This document shows positions 6,303 through 10,335 of a DNA stretch of 10,335 nucleotides, in pieces. Numbering within the stretch: the first letter of the stretch is position 1; every line of letters begins with the position of its first letter. Source of the DNA: Larix sibirica. Its lineage: Eukaryota; Streptophyta; Pinopsida; Pinales; Pinaceae. The position numbers were made by a program, and so were the translations under genes. The notes beneath the pieces are model-generated. The model ran no database searches, had not been told where the DNA came from, and saw only the letters and a program-made list of their open reading frames with translations. The stretch is from the NCBI GenBank assembly GCA_004151065.3, contig NWUY0303952730.1, positions 5,898 through 16,232 of the forward strand. The letters are read 5' to 3'.

Positions 6303-7360
6303 TGTGTGTGCAATAATAATGCATGTATGCTCCTACAAATAAATAAAAAATGGTGGGACTATCTCTTTTCATATATGTGTTGGATGAGTTGGTTGCTTTG
6401 GTTTTAGCTTTGAAATGACAAACCTAATGGTTTAGATTGCATCAACAAAAGCAAACCCATTTTCCCAACTCCCTATTTTTAAGGCCATTTTCAACCATGC
6501 TTTTATATATGAAAAACATATTCATTAATGATGAAACTACACACACCTATAAAGATTAAATGTATATTGATTTTAAATATATGGTTTTTTAAGAAGAAAA
6601 AAATTGTTTCTGTTTTTTTATTTATTTTTATGTTTACATATATCATATTTTTAAAATACCCATTTGGAAAAAATGTTGTATGGTGCACACTGGAGACCTA
6701 AATACTAAACATAAAATAAAATTGATTGATGAAGTTAAGACCCTCAAGCATGGTTTTGATGCTTGACCTCCTAATTTGAGGACTTCGTTTTCAAAAAATA
6801 AATAGAAAACTAACATTAAAAATATAGAAAAAGAGTGGCATATACATTATATTATAAAGGAAAAGTAACATAGCAATGTTAGAAAAATGTGAATTTCTTT
6901 GAGTTATATACAAATTTTTCATAAATAAAATTTATATATTTCTTAAGCTTATTTGATTTCCTAAGTTTATATTTTTACACCATATTATAACATGTTGTGC
7001 ATGTGCTTTTAATAACTCTTCCTACTTCCAAATATCAATTGCAACTAACATGTCACAAGAGAGAAGCAATAGCTAGCACTAGAATTTGAGTTTGACATAA
7101 AGAACTTAGGATTGCTTAATGATTGAGGTAAAGTGAAACCTAAAAAAAGAAGAATAAACTAATTTCCACCCTCACTTGAACTCTGAACTTCACCCTTCCA
7201 ACAACAACTAAACCTACTTATCTAATTCATTCATTCCTTGGATATGAACCCTGCTTAAATAAACCATTTAGAACCATCCAACCATGAGTATATTATTTAT
7301 AACACATAACTGCCACAATAAGAGACCTCTCTCAAGTGGAAGGTGTTTGTTAATAAACAT
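6303..7360. other. AT-rich stretch with no gene seen
   Basis: Open frames are short and composed of AT-rich filler. One clear structure is an 8-bp perfect hairpin, TCAAGCAT (6744-6751) and ATGCTTGA (6759-6766), with a 7-base loop. Outside it lie partial complementary pieces CCTCAA and TTGAGG. No RNA gene, transposon end or tandem array is recognised. Confidence 0.5.
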
Positions 7361-7363
7361 GAA

Positions 7364-7631
7364 TCCTGAGAGGATACACAAAGAAGAGAAAATAAGATGG
7401 AAAGAATGTTATATGAAAGTTTGATTAGTAGCCTTATGTATAGAATGCCATGCACAAGATTAGACATGAAAAAGTAGGTACATGGAAATTCTATGAAAAA
7501 ATCATCAAGATCGAGTATTCAAGTTGATCTTTGAGTACCCAGTGGGCATTAACTAGTATGATATTTGCTATAAATAAAAAACACTTAAGTTACATAGATT
7601 TGTTAATGTTGAAAAATGGAAAGTCCATTAA
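7364..7631 (+). pseudogene. Decayed Ty1/copia polyprotein segment around the RT-RNase H junction
   Basis: Frame 2 reads KMERMLYESL then ISSLMYRMPCTRLDM at about 7394-7468. This matches the very conserved copia block of the form Y-x-x-x-x-G-S-L-M-Y-x-M-x-C-T-R-P-D-I that leads into RNase H. After a small deletion and frame change, frame 3 from 7473 reads SRYM, a Lys-Asn-His stretch, FKLIFEYPVGIN, a stop, YDICYK, a stop, and KTLKLHRFVNVEKW. It follows copia order: S-R-Y/F-M, then K-x-x-H-W, then V/I-x-x-Y-L-x-G-T, then G-Y/F-x-D-A-D. The acidic D-A-D is replaced by N-V-E, and TGA, TAG and TAA stops at 7494, 7554 and 7575 break the frame. Upstream, ERIHKEEKIRWKE in another frame may be the acidic-basic stretch before the block. 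The fragment is dead and isolated; no LTR belonging to it is seen. Confidence 0.6.
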
Positions 7632-8003
7632 TACTTTATATATTTAAGCATTTTTTAAAATATTGTGCCTTCAAAATATAAGAAGTAACCAAAAAAATGA
7701 TAACTCTGGTATAATATTGTATATGCTCTAATTAAACACAAAGCAACCAAGGGAGGGAAAATCACTTTCAAAGCACAAAGTGAGGATTCAAAATTGTTCA
7801 AAGCGACTGCTAAATGGAACTTGTTAAAATATGTAACAATCACTAATTTTTTAACACTTTGGATTCTTGAAATATGTGAATATCACTTTTCCGAATATTT
7901 AGATTTAGACATTGTATTAATTAATAACATCAAAGTTGACAATTGTGCGTGTTACATATTTAAGGGTTTTAAAAGCAAGATGATTGGGGCCTCACTTTAC
8001 GTC
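7632..8003. other. AT-rich stretch, possible further copia decay, no gene
   Basis: Bits such as PSKYKK near 7670 sit where copia has W-x-S-K-L-Q-K and could be the continuation of the relic, but they are too short to claim. A plus-strand frame at 7794-8012 lacks an ATG start and shows no motif. I treat it as chance. Confidence 0.25.
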
Positions 8004-8026
8004 ATCTCATGAATTATTCATGAGAT
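8004..8026. repeat. 23-bp near-perfect palindrome
   Basis: ATCTCATGAAT (8004-8014) and ATTCATGAGAT (8016-8026) are exact reverse complements around one T. It could be a dimeric protein binding site or a cruciform. No matching transposon end is seen beside it. Confidence 0.6.
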
Positions 8027-8039
8027 ACATTGTAACATG

Positions 8040-8230
8040 TGCTCACCAAAGTCAAATTGTGGCAACCAAGCCAGACCTCTGACCATCGCCATCACATGAC
8101 AACTTGTAAAATATAGATAACAATAGAATTTCACCCATATTCATATACCTACAATCTGCATGGCCTGGCCTTCGTTCCAGTACCCTGAAGGGAAGGTGTG
8201 ATGGGAATCTCAGCCCAGGAATTTGGTAAA
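8040..8230. other. GC-richer island with splice-like signals, possible exon remnant
   Basis: This stretch is visibly richer in C and G than its surroundings. On the plus strand, ATG at 8160 opens a 13-codon frame MAWPSFQYPEGKV, with a donor-like AAG|GTGTGA at 8195/8196. On the minus strand a strong acceptor-like run, CACCTTCCCTTCAG, precedes a 36-base open piece (8184 down to 8149) that encodes YWNEGQAMQIV and ends at a donor-like G|GTATATG. Only one strand, or neither, can be right. No family is recognised. Confidence 0.15.
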
Positions 8231-8640
8231 AACTTTATTTGTCAAAAATGATAATTTTGACGGTAAATACAAACGTTTTACAGTTTTTTTTCTGAGTGTT
8301 AGTATGAAATATAAGTAGTATTTGACTGGCAAAATGGTCCATCAAATTCTAACTCTAAATGGGATGTTCCTCTAAAAAACAACATTCTTAAATATACTTG
8401 GAACAATCAACAAAACTAACAGTTGTGTTACAATGAATGTATCCTTTCAAATAAAAAATATATATTTTTTATTTAAAATGGTTTTGAAAATTTCATTCGA
8501 ATTTATGAAAGAATTTATTTAAATAAATAATTGAAATTAATTATTGTTTCGACAGAAGCCTAGATTCAAATCCCGACAAAGTTTAACACATGTTTAAAGG
8601 TTTTCTACTACTTCTCTGCCAGTTTGGCTCAGAAATTTGG
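8231..8640. other. AT-rich stretch with no gene seen
   Basis: T- and A-rich runs and short words only. GATTCAAATCC at 8563-8573 resembles a Pol III B box, but no A box or tRNA fold accompanies it. Confidence 0.4.
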
Positions 8641-8646
8641 AAGCAG

Positions 8647-8702
8647 TTAAATTGAAAATTAACACAGTTTTATGTTAAATTGAAATTTAGTATAGTTTTA
8701 TA
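8647..8702 (+). repeat. Two tandem copies of a 28-bp unit
   Basis: Copies lie at 8647-8674 and 8675-8702. Both begin TTAAATTGAAA and end with AGTTTTAT plus one base, and they differ at about five positions. It is a small local duplication with no sign of function. Confidence 0.65.
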
Positions 8703-9013
8703 TTATTTATGACTGTAAAAACTATTTTTCATATACTTTGCTCAATGAAACTATGCCTACACTCACCTTTTTTCACCAAACTTGTTATCTAATTTAAAAG
8801 AAAACAAAAATCCAAACCATTTTGAATAAAGATCATCCTCCATATAAAAAAACAAAGCCACATTAGAATACAACCGGGAGAACATGAAATCATGTACGTT
8901 GTCTTGTTTATTTATATGTATTTTTGTTTGTCTCGACCAGTTGTATCATGTGCATGTTTAACAAATCTCTGTGCTGTCTTCCAATACTTGATAAGTCTGT
9001 GACTTAAACCGAA

Positions 9014-9026
9014 TGTACATTGTACA
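9014..9026. repeat. Short palindrome TGTACA-T-TGTACA
   Basis: Two TGTACA hexamers, each self-complementary, are separated by one T. They contain GTAC cores like those bound by plant SBP-domain factors, but short matches of this kind are frequent by chance. Confidence 0.35.
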
Positions 9027-9046
9027 GTTTCTGTTCTGTTAATATG

Positions 9047-9156
9047 GGCTATAAACATATTTGATTTGCTGTAACTTGTATATATACCCCTGAGATCTGG
9101 GCAGGCTATAAATATATTTTATTTGCTGCAACTTGTATGTATAACCCTGAGATCTG
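9047..9156 (+). repeat. Direct repeat: two 53-bp copies, period 57
   Basis: Copies at 9047-9099 and 9104-9156 both begin GGCTATAAA and end CCCTGAGATCTG, with five mismatches in 53 bases. They are separated by four bases. The copies are much closer than the monomers of the 4.6-6.0 kb array, so this duplication is younger. Each copy contains a TATAAA-like word, but there is no downstream gene to support a promoter. Confidence 0.75.
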
Positions 9157-9237
9157 CCATTCAGGTAGTTTTCTAACAGTGTTTTCTATCATTTCTACAC
9201 TGGTGTAACTGTAGTTTTGGAAAGAATATTATAGCAT

Positions 9238-9251
9238 CTGTGATATCACAG
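9238..9251. repeat. Perfect 14-bp palindrome CTGTGATATCACAG
   Basis: The sequence equals its own reverse complement with no spacer. It may be a binding site for a dimer, or chance. Confidence 0.5.
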
Positions 9252-9485
9252 TCTGCAATGCATTTACATTAATGAATTGCTATTTGTTTGGAGTTGTTTT
9301 GAGAATGTCCATCATTACATGTTTTGATTGTGTACGTGTTTTGTATATATATTGAGTAGACACATGGTAGTCCTAATAATAACAATATATACTAATCTTA
9401 TAATTATAATCAATTCAATTCATGTGCTTGGCAAAAACATAGTGATTCATTTCAAAGCACCCACTTTGAGACTCTCTGCCACTCT

Positions 9486-9615
9486 CACATGAGTTTGAAG
9501 TATGTTTTTTTCAGATTACACATGAGTTTGTAGTATGTTTTTTCAGATTACACATGAGTTTGAAGTATGTTTTTTCAGATTACACATGAGTTTGTAGTAT
9601 GTTTTTTTCAGATTA
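9486..9615 (+). repeat. Four tandem copies of a 32-33 bp minisatellite
   Basis: Copies lie at 9486-9518, 9519-9550, 9551-9582 and 9583-9615. The unit reads CACATGAGTTTG(A/T)AG, then TATG, a T run, CAGATTA. The variable base alternates A, T, A, T, and the T run is 7, 6, 6 and 7 long. The alternation suggests that a two-unit block of about 65 bp was duplicated as a whole. Near identity between copies makes this a recent event. Confidence 0.9.
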
Positions 9616-9702
9616 TGTAGGCATTGTTATTATTAAATAGTATTATGTCTTACAAAAGATTTGCTTTCTCATCAAATGATTTAGATGCTTGACTAAATTA
9701 TT

Positions 9703-9765
9703 TATAACCAGTGCTTAATTTGTTATATGCACTACTAACTTATCTATAACCGGTGCTTAATTTGT
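9703..9765 (+). repeat. Direct repeat of a 21-bp word, period 42
   Basis: TATAACC(A/G)GTGCTTAATTTGT occurs at 9703-9723 and 9745-9765 with one mismatch. It lies just before the GC-richer island and has no known role. Confidence 0.65.
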
Positions 9766-9779
9766 ATAAGCCTGATCTG

Positions 9780-9990
9780 TCAAAAAAGCTGACTCCCACA
9801 TGCAGCTGCTCATGTTATAACAACTACCCACTGATCATCATTTTGTCCTTTGTGGCATCAGCAGGCGGAGCAGAGGGAAGAAAGTTCTGGCCGTGCACAG
9901 AAATCCCATTCTTTCGCTTTGTTTATGTACTCATTCTCTGCGCGCTGGACTGGGGACATCTTTGTCTGATGACTTAGGACACTGAACCAC
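9780..9990. other. GC-richer island with open frames on both strands, possible exon remnant
   Basis: The stretch is clearly richer in G and C than the DNA around it. On the plus strand a frame is open from about 9753 to TAG at 9975-9977; it has no early ATG, and an acceptor-like TTTGTGGCATCAGCAG ends near 9863. On the minus strand an ATG at 9959 opens 33 codons to a stop at 9858 (MSPVQRAENEYINKAKEWDF and on), a hydrophilic peptide. I recognise neither. It could be an exon, a UTR, or part of an unidentified element. Confidence 0.18.
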
Positions 9991-10335
9991 TTCACATGGC
10001 CTTTACATTTCTTTATTTTTCATTTCAACTTTTCAACCCCTATAGACCATAACCACCGTCATCCCCATCGAAGCTTCATACACACAGTCCAATATTATGA
10101 TTGGCTATGGGGAAATCATGATTTACAAGATTACCTCTAATCAGAGTTAGAAAATGATATGGATAGAGTTTTAGCTGTTGCAGAAATCGAAGAAACTATT
10201 CTTTAAATTAGTGATACAAATAAATGGTGTTTTATGGTTGTTTAATGGGGAATCAGGTTTTTTTAGTAGTTATGAAAGTTTAAACATTATAGTTTAAAGG
10301 TATTTTCTACAGTTACAGAGGTATTTGAGTATATA
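9991..10335. other. AT-rich end of window with no gene seen
   Basis: No open frame, repeat or RNA gene stands out. A minus-strand ATG near 10069 begins only about ten codons before a stop. Confidence 0.4.

Noticed and set aside
8563-8573. tRNA-like B box GATTCAAATCC, possible SINE or tRNA
   Set aside because: There is no A box at the right distance, no cloverleaf stems and no terminal poly(T) or A tail tied to it.
9966-9985. C/D-box snoRNA (TGATGA followed by CTGA)
   Set aside because: The boxes lie only a few bases apart, with no room for a guide sequence and no terminal stem.

Overview
This window looks like intergenic DNA from a large, repeat-rich plant genome. It is AT-rich, has no bacterial gene organisation, and holds no intact gene that I can defend. 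Relics of three retroelement classes are recognisable: LTR/Ty3-gypsy-like, LTR/Ty1-copia, and a LINE-type RNase H. Several generations of decayed tandem repeats accompany them. A seed plant is likely and a conifer or other gymnosperm is my best guess, but that is an inference from style rather than from a diagnostic gene. LAYOUT. 1-350: the C-terminal end of a retroelement RNase H and an A-rich tail, probably the 3' end of a LINE inserted into an older element. About 353-2050: the 3' half of a decayed LTR retrotransposon, with gag-like sequence, a retropepsin domain lacking its catalytic triad, an acidic low-complexity tail, a polypurine tract and a complete-looking 3' LTR of about 430 bp. RT, RNase H and integrase are absent between the protease and the LTR, so the element resembles a gag-protease-only, non-autonomous one, or an internal deletion. 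2051-2860: mostly unassigned, with one unexplained open stretch and a block rich in ATGCAT/TGTGCA motifs. About 2870-4560: a long strand-asymmetric tract, first a decayed GGGTAGGATA-like repeat, then a purine-rich, C-poor block with at least five canonical G-quadruplex motifs. Long minus-strand reading frames here are low-complexity artefacts. About 4565-6040: a satellite-like array of diverged monomers of about 180-214 bp. Monomers four apart match best, which gives a higher-order period of about 756 bp, present about twice. 6028-6298: an imperfect inverted repeat around a (GT)14 tract. 6300-7360: AT-rich, with no gene seen. About 7364-7631: a decayed Ty1/copia RNase H segment. 7632-10335: AT-rich, with small tandem duplications, perfect palindromes and two short GC-richer islands with splice-like signals (about 8040-8230 and 9780-9990) that could be exon remnants. 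HOW THE PARTS RELATE. Nothing here forms an operon or pathway. The window reads as nested and decayed mobile DNA plus tandem repeats. The most unusual stretch is 2870-6300, where a G4-rich purine block abuts a four-monomer higher-order repeat array that ends in a foldback with a (GT)n core.
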